A DNA stretch of 64,000 nt from Spisula solida (lineage: Eukaryota; Mollusca; Bivalvia; Venerida; Mactridae), in assembly GCA_947247005.1 (NCBI GenBank), contig OX365955.1, positions 3,978,001 to 4,042,000 of the forward strand. Reading direction: 5' to 3'. Made by a program: the position numbers and the translations under genes. A model generated the notes under the pieces. It did no database searches. It had not been told where the DNA came from and saw only the letters and a program-made list of their open reading frames with translations. Shown piece by piece: positions 1 to 11,437 of the stretch; position 1 is the first letter of the stretch, and each line of letters opens with the position of its first letter.

Positions 1-830
1 TTAAAAAATTATAACATTACAAACGCATGAATGGTACGTCATCGTTTGATACGTGCAACGTTGGAAAATATGGAAATTTGGGCCGCATGACGTCGAGTGA
101 CATTGCCATAGGAAACCACGTTCGTTCTGACTTCGGTCAATATTTATGATCAGCGGTGAACCAATTTAAAATAAATTTACCTTCATATATTGAACGTTTC
201 ATCGACTTACGATTACGAATAAAGAAATTACAGCATTTTTCCGCGTATTTGTGGATCACCCCTCGTATGTAAGTTATTTTCGTTTTGTTCAGAAAATTTA
301 AAGACCTTTGCGTCGATGACGTCATCAGCGCGCGCCTTCCTTCGACGTCACTAAATACGCGGTAACGTAAAAATACTATTCATACCAAGAAATGTAAGCC
401 AATTTGCTGGCTTATTGGCAAAATTGTCTCCCTTATTAACACCTTATCGAGACACTCGATAAGCCGTTATCTGTCACTTTACGCCGATTGAAATATAGAG
501 CGGTAACTTTTTTAAAGCAAAAAAGTCATCAAAAGCATTAAATGGCAACATTTAGAGCATTTTGTTTACAATTAAAATATGTTGATTTTGGAAGTAACAG
601 CCATTTTCATTGGATAAAAATTTAGTTGAGAGGTCAAATGTATTCATACGCGAAGTTAATAAAAGCTTAAGCTTTGCGCTTTTTCGTCACATTTTTTTAA
701 TAGACACGATATCTGATACATGTAGTTAAATTTGAATTCGTTGTAATTGTTACATTATTGGTCTTTTCTGTGGCCAGAGTGTCAAAAGGATTGTTTATTA
801 TTGATAGAAATACTAAAAGTGAAAAATAAT
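1..830. other. Intergenic DNA, no gene seen
   Basis: No credible coding sequence is visible. The stretch is AT-rich and includes a perfect inverted repeat, CTTATCGA-GACAC-TCGATAAG, at about 443-463. It lies just upstream of the DIRS-like remnant and may include its leader, but no terminal repeat could be defined. Confidence 0.5.
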
Positions 831-902
831 TACAGTTCAAAAAATTTGACAGGAGGCTCAAATGGGAGATAGTCTCGAGAAAATTATTGACATTCGGTGT
901 GA

Positions 903-2276
903 ATGAGTAATCTTAGAAAATCAGACAGAAAAACAAAGAATATATGCTATAAAACTATGTCATATGTAGGATTGAGCCCCAAAGAGAACAAAACGAAGAA
1001 GAAGGGCGGTCAGTCAAAAGTCAAGAACCCCGTGGGAGAACCCAAGTTGGAGACGGGCAAAGAGACAGAAGTTGAATTTCGTCGACACCGGTAAAAAGTA
1101 TGCTTCCGGGTCATATTCGAGCTCAAAAATCAGCTGAAATGGACGAAAAGGCAAAATTGAAAGCTAGACTTGCGGAATTGGATGAGAAACAGGAACAGTG
1201 AAGGGAGAAAAGAGACCTGGACATACGAAGAAAACAAGTAGCGGAACGAGAGGCGGCTGTGCAGGAAATGGAGAAAGAAGTCGAGAGTGGAGCTAGTGGC
1301 GGAGCCAAGAAGAAAAGTAAGAAAACGTCAGTGCCAGTAGGTGCAGAAAAACACAAGAAGAAAAAGGCGATTGCAGAAAGTTTAGCTGTTAGTTTCGAAG
1401 ACAAGATATCAAAGGTACGAGTTTGCTAAATACTGAAACATTAAGGCAAATGGCGGGCCTCAGAAAGTTGGCCAAAAAACAATTGGGGAAACTCGGAGTG
1501 ATAAGCTCAGAAACATTATCTGAATCTGAGTCTGAATATGACAGTGATAGTTCTGGGGAGAGCGAAGATGAGGAGACTGTAAAAAGCTCTAAAAACATCG
1601 AAAGAGTAAAAAACACAAAACTAAGTCGGGTATAACATCTAAATCTTCAGATTCTGTTAAAATTAATAAGTGTATCCCCATGCAAGAGATTTGACTTTGT
1701 AAGCAAAAATATTCCATTTGAGAAAATAGATTTTAATTTATTTATAGCGGAGGAATTGGAAATTATTTGCGCATCTAAGACAGGCAAAAAAGAAAAGGAG
1801 GGTAGATTAAATTTTTTGAAAAACTTGATGTATTTAAATAGTTCATATGAATTTTCGGTAATTAGATCCCGGTACGCAGCAGTGTTAAGAGAAATAGAAT
1901 TAGGTCATAGTGGGTGGGGGATGATTTCCAGTATGTGGAATCAACAGTTTTAGCCAGAAATCATCAAAAAAGTAAATATTCGGATTCAACACAGGGGCAA
2001 TTTAGACCAAAGCCAAATTACGATCTACCTCGGGAAAATAGTACTGGTACAGAAGAGGGGGAAATAATTTGGTTTTGTTCTAAGTATCAGAGGAATAAAT
2101 GTTCACAAAAGTCAGCTCATGTAGTCACTTTAAAGGGGGGTAGGACTAGGTTTGCCAAACACGTATGTGCCACCTGTTGGAATACAGATAAAAAGAGTTA
2201 TCACATCCAGAATGCTCAAACTCTTGCCCGCATGCAGCAATTTGACGGTCAAAAGAGTATAGTAGGGGGATCATGA
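903..2276 (+). pseudogene. Gag-like protein of the DIRS-like element, broken
   Basis: The reading passes through several frames. A Lys/Glu-rich coiled-coil segment (about 1123-1430) has an in-frame TGA at 1198-1200. It is followed by an acidic Ser/Glu run (about 1500-1590) and then a conserved-looking block (about 1690-1960) containing GRLNFLKNLMYL and YAAVLREIELG. The last part (1914-2276) has a Cys/His cluster with spacing WFCSKYQRNKCSQKSAH, then HVCATCW, like the zinc-knuckle regions of DIRS-type gag proteins. At least three frame changes are needed to read from end to end. In life such a protein would package element RNA. Confidence 0.6.
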
Positions 2277-2329
2277 AAAGTAGGAAAAGGGGCAACATCA
2301 ACAAATGATGTTGTAGAATTTTTTTTACC

Positions 2330-3340
2330 ACACTTCTGTAAATTAGGAGTTAAGTCCATTAACAAGGATAAATGTTTATGTAAACATAACAAAAATTGTA
2401 AATTGTGTAATGCAGTCAAAGACAATTTAAGATTAACATCTGAGGAAAAAATAAAATTAGCACAAAAGGTCAAAGAGTCAGGTAAACACAACTTTGTAAA
2501 GGTTGTAAAATTGTAGTCAATAGAAAAATAGATATTGATTTCATGAAGAAAATGCTTGTAGGTTATGGGGATACGCAAGTTTGTGAATTATTGAAATACG
2601 GTTTCCGAATTGATTTAAATATAGATGATAGAAGTAGATTGTATTCAAAAGCTATATGTAAGAATAATCATACTGGAGCAGTTATGTACCCATAGCATAT
2701 ATTCAAGTACTTACAAAAAGAAGCTTCATACGGAGCTATTATAGGTCCTTTTGACAGTTGTCCATTTAAAGAAGGTGTGGTTATTTCACCACTCAATACA
2801 GTACCTAAGTCAATTTCTAATGAACGGAGAATTATACTAGATTTAAGTTTTCCTAAAGATGGAACAGGGGTTAATGAAATTTTTCCCAAAGACAGTTATC
2901 TTGGTAAGGAAGTAGAATTGGTGTTCCCAAAAATTGATGACTTTGTAGCTTTAATCAAGAGTAAAGGCCAATGGTGTTTAATGTTTAAATTAGATTTACG
3001 GAGGGCATACAGACAAATCAGTATTTGTCCGGCTAGTTACAATTTTGTAGGATTTGCTTGGAAGAAGCACATATTCTTTGATACAGTTTTAGCTATGGGA
3101 CGCATATATTTGTCAAAGGGTAACCAATGCGTTTGCATACATGATGTGGAATTTCGGTTTAGCATGTCTGAATTACTTGGATGATTCCGCCGGGGTAGAA
3201 AATAAGTTGAAAGCATCATTGGCCTTTAATTTGTTACAAGATCTGTTTAATAGAAGTGGCATAGAGGAGGCTGTTGAGAAAGCGTGTGCTCCGTCAGAGG
3301 AAGGTTTTTCTAAGGTGTTTTATTTAATAGTAATAATATG
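2330..3340 (+). pseudogene. Reverse transcriptase domain of the DIRS-like element, broken
   Basis: From about 2550 the translation runs through GAIIGPFDSCPF and RRIILDLSFPKDG, then motif A as FKLDLRRAYRQI (about 2985-3020), which holds the first catalytic Asp. The polymerase box NYLDDSAG lies near 3168-3195 but in another frame, so a frameshift falls between about 3090 and 3140. In-frame stops are present near 2514 and 2693. The catalytic Asp residues are therefore still encoded, but not in one reading frame. The fingers/palm pattern fits DIRS/Ngaro-type polymerases better than LINE polymerases. Confidence 0.7.
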
Positions 3341-4105
3341 ACAATGAAGGTCACAGGGGAGCGCATGGAAGAGATTAGGGACTTATTATTATCATGGTCG
3401 AAAAGAGACACAGCATCATTAAAAGATATTCAAAAGTTGTTAGGGAAGTTAAATTTTGTGGGAGCATGTGTAAGATCTAGCAGAATTTTTGTTAATAGGA
3501 TTCTGAACTGGTTAAGGGAATGTTACGCTTCAACAGAAAATAATTTTAGGGTACCAATAGAGGTAAAGAAAGATCTAAAGTGGTGGAATAACTGTATGCA
3601 GGTGTTTAATGGTATATCCCTGATAGATTATGAGGAGTGGTCTCATGTAGACAGTGTCTTTAGTTCAGAAAGTTGCTTGACAGATTGTGGGGGTATCTGT
3701 TTTCACAGCATATTTCCGAAGTTCATTGTAGACCAGAATTTGAGCATCACTGGTTTAGAGATGCTGACAGTAATGGTATCGTTAAAATTATGGGGTACAT
3801 ACTTACGCAAAAGAAATGTAGTTATATTTTGTGACAACTTAGCTGTTTGCATAGTGATAAATACGGGGAAGTCAAAACATGCCTTTTTACAGAGTTGTCT
3901 GAGAGAAATATGTTTGATAGCAGTAACAAACGAACTTCAGATCAAGGCAATACATTTAAGCAGTGCAGAAAACAGGTTGTTTAAGTAGATGGCATTTGAA
4001 TATTAAGTATAGGGAGCAGTTTTATAGGCACGCTCCCCAAGTATCTCCCCTAGTTGAAGTTAAGGTAGTAGACGAGAATTTCAAATTTGTTCATGAGTGG
4101 TAAAC
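3338..4105 (+). pseudogene. RNase H and connection domain of the DIRS-like element
   Basis: An open frame of 216 codons (3338-3988) starts with the polymerase thumb/connection, including KDIQKLLGKLNFVGACV and LKWWNNCM. It continues into an RNase H fold with ESCLTDCGGI, then GLEMLTVMVSL (acidic residue of the second strand-helix) and VVIFCDNLAV. The position that usually holds the first catalytic Asp appears as Glu (SSES before CLTDCGG). A stop at about 3986 interrupts the usual tail, which continues as SRWHLNIKYREQF to about 4102. The tail resembles the end of DIRS RNase H domains just before the recombinase. Confidence 0.6.
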
Positions 4106-4117
4106 ATTTGTGTTGCA

Positions 4118-4280
4118 GGTTCAGAGTTAAAATTGTTGAGACAGGAGCTGAGAACAGCTACTTTTTCGGCCTTTGCAGAAGGGACTAATAAGAACTAATA
4201 TGCGCAATTTCTCATGTATTTTCAACTGATATTTTCTCCTACTTACGCTCATCTCACAGTTATTGAAGTAAACTAGAAAG
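4118..4280 (+). pseudogene. N-terminal fragment of a tyrosine recombinase
   Basis: Just after the RNase H tail, the translation reads LLRQELRTATFSAFAEGT, then a stop, then YAQFLMYFQLIF. This resembles the SAM-like N-terminal core-binding domain of phage-type integrases, with a hydrophobic helix followed by the GT.KNY.QF pattern. Only about 55 residues remain. The catalytic Arg-His-Arg-Tyr domain is absent, so the element is truncated here. The call is an inference from pattern and position. Confidence 0.4.
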
Positions 4281-4285
4281 TTCAA

Positions 4286-5769
4286 CCTTTATTTCAATTA
4301 TTTTATTTTTAAGCTATGTTTTTGTCTTCTTGCTTCCCTAAGCGTTTTTATTTCACTAATTTTACGAAATTTGATTTTTGTTGTTGTTGTCCGTTTAATA
4401 TTGGCATGTGTAATACACGTGTCAATTGATTCATTTATTATGAGAGCCTTGATTTGTTTGATAGTATGTTGAATTCTAGGAGGATGAATGGCAAATATGT
4501 TATGCAATAAAAACAGAAAAACCTCACATATATACCGACCAATAATAAGACAACATCCCAAATTTAAGACCATGGTTTTCTCTTGAATATTCAGGATTTA
4601 AATATAGCATTGTTCTTACTGTTGAATTATGTCAGAAGATGATATATTGAACTAATTGACATTGGTATTCGTATCCTTAATACTAATCAGGGACCAGGTC
4701 AAGTGGCTACTATTTTATTTAATATATATACAGGTGTACACACCAATGTGTGTCAAGCCAATTTGTCATTTCAAGTAAGAACATGTTAATTCTTAATTGT
4801 AAAAAGCATAAATAAAACTTCTTTTATATTTCAATTTACGATCTATATAGCGACAATGACAACTTCTTTAGCTATAAAATCTAAATTATGGCTATAAACT
4901 TAAGTTAATTTTCAATTTTGAATAAAAACTCTGATTATCATTCCAAATCGCCAATATTTCGAGTGAAATGTTATTTCATTTTCGGATTTAATAAAAAAAA
5001 TGAAATTATCTTTTGTAATTAGCATGTTTAGATAAAACTTTTATTTCATAAATTTTAACTTGTGATTTACATAAATATATTTGCCCTTAAAATATAATAA
5101 GACGGATTAAAAATAGAAATACATCTCTCAATATTGTGCATTGCATAAGTATTGGGATATCATGCTTTTTAAACAGTTGTAAACGGATCGGCCGACTATC
5201 ATTTTAATCTCCAGTTAAAAAAATACAACCTTATGTTTTCTGAAAAAAATAGCATCGGGTCATAAATTTCTAAAACACACACTACATACATCGATCGATA
5301 TTCGATAGTTAACGAGGCGTAACATTACAGTTGTATAATAGTCTATAATGTCACATGTCACTTGAAGATTTAACGAGATAAGAGGGATTAAAATCGATAC
5401 TCTCGATAACAGATAATAACGGGGTGAAGGGAAACTATCCAAATATCTGAACTAGACTTAATTAAGATCGATGATAAGGGAGAGAACTTTTCGAAACGGT
5501 GTCTTATTTCTGTACATGGTAGTAAACAAACAAATCGAGCGCATTGGAAACAAAAGTTCACCGATTTATTTTTGCCTTACCAGAAGCTGATGTTAAAATA
5601 TCCTCTTTCATATTCCGAAGTGGCGAGGCTATCAATTGAAAATACGATCGGCAGAATAGCAATCAAGGCATACTGGTGTTAAGGACAGTATATCTTAATA
5701 ACGGCCCATACTTAACAGCAAAAATGAGAGAATTTGTGACAGCAGAAGAAATGCGAAGAAAACGTCCAG
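4286..5769. other. Intergenic AT-rich DNA, no gene seen
   Basis: A 91-codon minus-strand open frame (4298-4573) has no recognisable domain and no matching feature elsewhere, so it is not called. No tandem repeat or terminal inverted repeat was noticed. The right edge may contain the leader of the mariner remnant. Confidence 0.4.
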
Positions 5770-6025
5770 GAAAAGTAGAGTAGTTTTGGCTCGGTTCATT
5801 CGATTTGGCGGAACAGGTTAAACATGTGCAAGGATTGCGCTCAGTGGGTGACGAAATTGTTGACGCCAGAAAAAACAGAACGTCGCTTCAAACGAATTAC
5901 CGGCTTTTGTTAGCGCTTTATTGTGGAAGGGCAAAACGTCCTATTCATACCATTAGCTATAGATGAGACGTAGATACGTTCATACCAGCCGGAAACGAGA
6001 CGACAGTAACCTTGGGATTCGACTT
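5770..6025 (+). pseudogene. Mariner-family transposase remnant
   Basis: In the frame starting at 5821 the translation reads CAQWVTKLLTPEKTERR, then VEGQNVLFIPLAIDET, a TAG stop, and IRSYQPETRRQ followed by another stop. This matches the mariner pattern of a CxxWxxxLLTPE block, then the DET(W) catalytic Asp motif and the YxPETKxQ block. The TAG sits where mariner has Trp (TGG). At least three stops are present, and the second and third catalytic acidic residues were not found. Terminal repeats are not identified. The copy is dead and old. Confidence 0.6.
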
Positions 6026-6239
6026 TCTGATTAACAGCGGAATGAATAGGCCATGCAGTATAGAGTGTATGTGCACAGTTGCCTAGCAATGCGAAAAGAA
6101 GCTGTGTCGAAATAATGGAAGTCGGTCATTGATCATATAGAAGGTTACTTTGAATGAAAATGTTCATGTTTGAATGATTGATACTGTATTTAAGAATTTA
6201 TGTGTTAGTTCGCATTATACATGTATATTAAATGACCCT

Positions 6240-9200
6240 CGTAAACAAGCAAAGATCAACCCAAGTCCACTAACGGTCATAAATTCAACTAACTTGTCAT
6301 TTATTTAAAATTATCATCTCAGTGTATGAGGAAGAGAAGAAAGTTTGAATCGTTGTAGACATAAAGGTGCAATAACGATGCCACATTTTTGATGCATTTC
6401 TTAAAAAGAAATCAAAATAATTAGGAGATTACTGCGTTGGTTAATTATTCAATCATACTTGAGATATTCGTTGGGAGCATATGATCGTATAGGTCATAAG
6501 TCGACGTACCCTGTTGAGGTCGCATGACCAGAACAACAAACATCACACTCTGAATATCACATACAATACTATACATAATATCTAATATACACTAGTCGTA
6601 TGAAATCCAGAAGTGGTATGCACAAAGAATTGTAAGGGAACACTTACATATTTTGACTAAAGTTTAAAAAAATGAGTTGCTCATATTTCCCAAGAAACGA
6701 ATAATAATCCTCGTTTCTTTGTGATTATTGTCGCTCTTTACATAATGCTTTAAAACTACTTCAAAATATGTTAGTTCCCCAGGGTACATTTGGAAATCTT
6801 AAACTTGGTTCAAATTTCAATTCCTACAATACAAGAATAAAGTCAGGTTGATGGACCTGCAATACCAATAATGTTTCAGTGAATTAACTCCTACATACAT
6901 GCACCCGTCATTGTCCTAAATGTACAGTTGTTAAAAGATGATGAAGAATTTCAGTTTAAGTATTTATTTTAAAAACAATACAGCAACAAAATTGATGAAT
7001 GTTTTTACTGCATTGTACACCATTATTATTAATATCATGAAACACTTAGATCTACGATATTGGTTTTACAATTCACTGCTTGTTTTATAATATCTAGTCC
7101 AGGCTCTCTTAATGGTATACATTTCTCGATCATTGAAGAGAAAACACTGTTACGATTGTATTAAAGATGGTATCTAATGATTTTAACACATGTCACAATT
7201 CTAAATAAAGTGCATGTAGGACTTGTATACATGCACATACAGTATACTTCAATACCATTACATGGATAGAAAGTTCACTAAACATGCACACAAAGCATCT
7301 AAACAAAAACATTTTTACTCGAACTAAAAATGTCGTTCAGTGTATCGGCTTATTAAGATTTTTAAGACGATCATAAATTAATGCATAGGTTTCATTCATG
7401 ATGTAAAGACGTGCAATAATCATTTTATTAGAAAAATGTGGGTTGTTCTTCAAAGTGCAAGTGTGCGGGCACACCAGCTTAAGTCAAAGATGCCTCGGTC
7501 AACGGTAACTATAAATTGCCAAATTTAGGCGCTCATGCCTGAGAATAAAACATTTTCTGAATACATAGCATATCCGTATTAAAGTAAAAACGTTGTCAAA
7601 TATTAAACAAATTGATTTACTAAAATATGTAGTTACTTACTCTGAATACTCGTTCTTCGCAAGAACATACGATGTTGACAATGATGTCATCTTTGTAAAC
7701 TTCCGGTTGTCCGGTTGACTGATTCCTTGTTTTTACAATCCTTTTTGTTTGTTTTGTTCAATATTATTTCATTAAACGTTTCAAAATAATCGTTGTGTTT
7801 TACAAAATGTCAAGAAGTATCCCTAATATCTTAACAGAATTTATTTTACTGGGGTCTTAAGACAACATGAGAAGTATGCATTGGTTTTACTAATGCAATA
7901 GTTATACGTATATTAAATATAGTCGTAACTCGTGTTCCCTTTATACGCGTATTCTTAGATAACGTAAACAAACCACTGTCTAGATAAAGAATCTAGATAA
8001 AACAATCACTGCAACAATTAGCATGCTGTTTTCTTAAGATTCAACTATATAAATATGAAATACTTATGCACGCATCTAAATATTAATCATCTTATTTTTA
8101 AATTCATTTTCTCAAACATATATTTTAATTATTCCTTCAGTCGTCAGCTTTGTAGAGTTTATGTTGGTTTATAGACAAAATCGACACTTTACATCAAGAT
8201 TTGGTAATCTACGAACAAGCATGTTGCACTCACTGTTTCTATTTTTCTCCAATATTTAACATTGACATTTCTTGCTAGAAATTCATGACGTCACCTCCGG
8301 TCAAAAAAACAGGAACATTATTCTGCCAGGAAATGTGTTTCCGGGTAATGGGAGTAGAAGTCGGATGATACATGCGGCGCATTTGTTTCTCTCAGATCAG
8401 TAGGTGACATGTCCTGGTGAATGACCTGATGAGATAAAAGCAAGTCTTAACCGATTTAAGTCACGTTTGTGAGATAACTATCTAACCCGACGTGATTATA
8501 TTAATATAATCTTCTCTGCAATCTGCGTTTATTATATAAATAATAACTTTCAACGTCTAAGGCGAATTTTCTGTCATAGTTTCCAATGATATTATTGACG
8601 CCTGTCATAGTTCTCTATGTAATACGCTTTTATTTTAGGCATGGCGAAACATCCGGATTAATTTATGTCTTGTTCGAGCAATGTTAAAACCTGTGTTTAA
8701 CCTGTGTTTCCAGTACAATATCCTATTCTATGATCTTATAATCTCCCTTAATGACTTTATTTGATACAGCTCATGGTAAACAATTACCTGAAACATGTTT
8801 TATATATTTGTGGTACTCCTGTTATATACCTTTAAGATTTATATGCAAATGTGTGATATGTTGGCTAGTTTTGAGTTGTTCGATATATCGAACAACTATA
8901 GTTATATGCACACGTTTCTACAATGGACTACACTTTAGTTGATGAAAGTACTTTTCTTCCTACGCCGCCGCTAGGCGACGCCAATCTTGCAATAGTTAAC
9001 CGGTCAGTCAGTATTGCATAACTACCGACACGGAAGTAAACCGTCATGCAAAATAGTTCCATCAATTGCAGCCTATATATTTTAAAGCTTCCTCTTTCTA
9101 AATCTATAGGACGGTTGCATATCCCAAGAAATAATTTAAACCTATTTCCAGTATTTCTTTGTATTTACAAAGCAATTACCACTTCTGTTAACTGTCTTCC

Positions 9201-11045
9201 GCACCTTTGTTCGTCTGCATTAACTGTTACGTAATCATATACTGTGGTACTGATCCATTATTTCTAATTATATCGAGGCTATGGCTCCATTGCGTTATCA
9301 ATCTAGCTACTCTTAACAAGCCGTACGCGGAATATCTATAACTCTAGCAGTAAACACTAGAAATTATCTGGCCGCAGAAATCTATTTAACTTGTACTTCC
9401 TGCATGCATTCATTCCATCCATGAAATCTCGGCCATAGCCGTTTGTCTCCGGTAAACATTTCAATGCATACAGGCCGCGGTGATCAGAATGGGATTCATT
9501 CGAACAACTGCAGAGCTTTCAGCGCTGTGTTTGTATTTCTAATGGCACCCTTTAATGTTTATATAAGTGTTTTCTTGTCATGCAGTTTGGTAAAATGCTT
9601 TGACGTGTGTGCGTAGTATGACACGCACACGCGCCTTAACTTTGCGATGACCCTACTGGTACATTACACGGTATAAGTGTCCTGTTTTTTTTTCAGTTTT
9701 CTTCAAAAGAACTTAAACACTGTATCTTTACATTACATTTCCCTAAAAAATTATCAAAGAGTAACTTTGTTCTCGCAAACATTAAAACAACATTTTGTCG
9801 TAAAACGCTCAGACCTTGCATGTTAACTTTACAGTTATACCTGTACGTCAATGAACCCAGACGGATAAGTAGTGGAGAAAAAAATATTGTATAATTAAAG
9901 TTTGTTTATTTCTACGTAGACAACAATTTGATTGTGCTGATGTCATGGACAATATTGGCAAAAATTATAATTGGACATGAACGCCAGACGATAAAGCGAC
10001 ACCTTTTAAAATTCTGTGTCATTCTCCCATAAGTAGTGTACATGTACACATAAAAATGTATGATTGCACTGTTCATAATTTCACATTTTAAAAATGATAC
10101 GCAAAAGTCGTCATTCAAAGTTGCGGTTGTGTGCTTATTGATCGGCCAATCGTATTACCTCTTGCACCTTGATGCGGCCGCGAGATCATTCCATCCTATA
10201 AATGATGACAAATGCAAACTTATGTGCACGGTTTGTTTATTTTAATGTGGATACACTGTTCAACGTAAATAAGATATTCAGAAATAGAGAGTCAACAGTT
10301 TATAAATTGCTGACAAGCAACTACCTCAAAGCGTTGACTGAATTTGATATACACGAGATTTCCGTGCGCGATCTTTTAAAAAATTAGCTGAGCTGAAATC
10401 AGTGACGTGAATTAGAAAGCAGATATAAACACAGTCTCGTGCAAGAATCTAGGATTTATCATATTTTCAAGGAAACAAATTTCACTTAGTTTTTTTATAT
10501 TGGTTTATTTGTCCATCACGCTATTCGTACAAGATTTGTAATAACTGCAGCACGTCTTCACGGCGCATATTATGTAGCTAAACACACATCATTATCAATA
10601 AACCTGAAGAAATGTAGCTTCGAGTTAATAAACACCGATCAATTATATATATGACGCAGGTACGTGTTCTTTTCTAAACTTCAGTGGTTATTCTGACTCT
10701 GAGTAAATCATTCTGCTTAAGTGAGCTTCTTGTAGATATATTAATCACACAATCAAATTCAACGATGTTAATTCAAAAGTATAGTTTGTACAGCGGTTTT
10801 CTTTAATGTTATTTTCAAATTCCGGTGAACTTAACAGAAATAATTTTGTCACTGAAACAAAAACGCCGCTCGATTTTTAAGTCAGTGTATGAAAATAAAA
10901 CAATATATCGCGGCAATAAAACATTGTATTGATATTTTGGTATATAAAGTTCTACCAATTGTAGGGGAGGCAATTAATTAACGAAGATTTCAAGGGACAT
11001 TATTCTTGATGTATGTCGAAAAATGTTGCATATGCAGTTTCTCAA
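6240..11045 (+). repeat. Copy 1 of a ~4.8-kb tandemly triplicated non-coding unit
   Basis: This is the most complete copy of a diverged unit seen three times in direct orientation. Successive blocks match the other copies. About 6300-6600 matches 16,890-17,138. 6596-6920 matches 21,679-22,020. 7110-7280 matches 26,855-27,020. 7600-8640 matches 13,305-14,270 and 28,550-29,570. 8650-8900 matches 29,570-29,790. 9540-11,045 matches 14,270-15,870 and 29,790-30,950 plus 32,365-32,540. No open frame is conserved between copies, so the unit looks non-coding. It holds the empty site of the LINE inserted in copy 3, at about 6591-6600. Confidence 0.75.
8286..8300 (+). promoter_or_regulatory. CRE palindrome plus ETS-like site, copy 1
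   Basis: TGACGTCA followed by CCTCCGG. The same position in the other two copies reads TGACGTCACTTCCGG. TGACGTCA is the consensus CREB/ATF palindrome and CTTCCGG is the reverse of the ETS core CCGGAAG. In this copy the ETS half carries a T-to-C change. Confidence 0.35.
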
Positions 11046-11437
11046 ATAGATATTGCTTAACGAGTAGGTAAACATGGAACGGATGTGGATAAATAGTCCC
11101 ATTTCCTTTACAACCTCGTATGAAATCGTAAGTATGTAATATATTATACACTCAGTGACAAAATAAACGCAACATCTTTTCGCGGTGCGTATTTTTTATA
11201 AAGTGTGATATAATTATTTTCTTAAAATATGATTGCTACACGGGTTCAATCCTTGACCCTGTGTACTTTTCTACACAGTTATATTTGTTCTATAACCGGT
11301 TTAACCGGTAAATGATAAAACCCATTTTTCGCACGTGGCTCTCGGGCAAAATCGAAAAGCGGAACATTTCTATTGACAAATGATAGTTTATCGACTACAC
11401 TTGTAAAAACTCATCACATAAACCTTGGAAACGAGGT

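Larger units (their letters stand above)
850..4285 (+). mobile_element. Degenerate DIRS-like (tyrosine-recombinase) retroelement
   Basis: Four coding blocks follow in the order expected for a DIRS-type element: gag with a Cys/His cluster (about 903-2276), reverse transcriptase (about 2330-3340), RNase H (3338-4102) and the start of a tyrosine recombinase (about 4118-4280). No chromodomain, DDE integrase or protease is seen, which argues against a Ty3-type element. Every block has stops or frameshifts, so the copy is dead. No terminal or split repeats were recognised, and the recombinase catalytic half is missing. The family call rests on remembered protein patterns and block order, not on an alignment. 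Confidence 0.7.

Noticed and set aside
4298..4573. 91-codon minus-strand open frame
   Set aside because: AT-rich composition, no recognisable domain, no splice context and no repeat family match.
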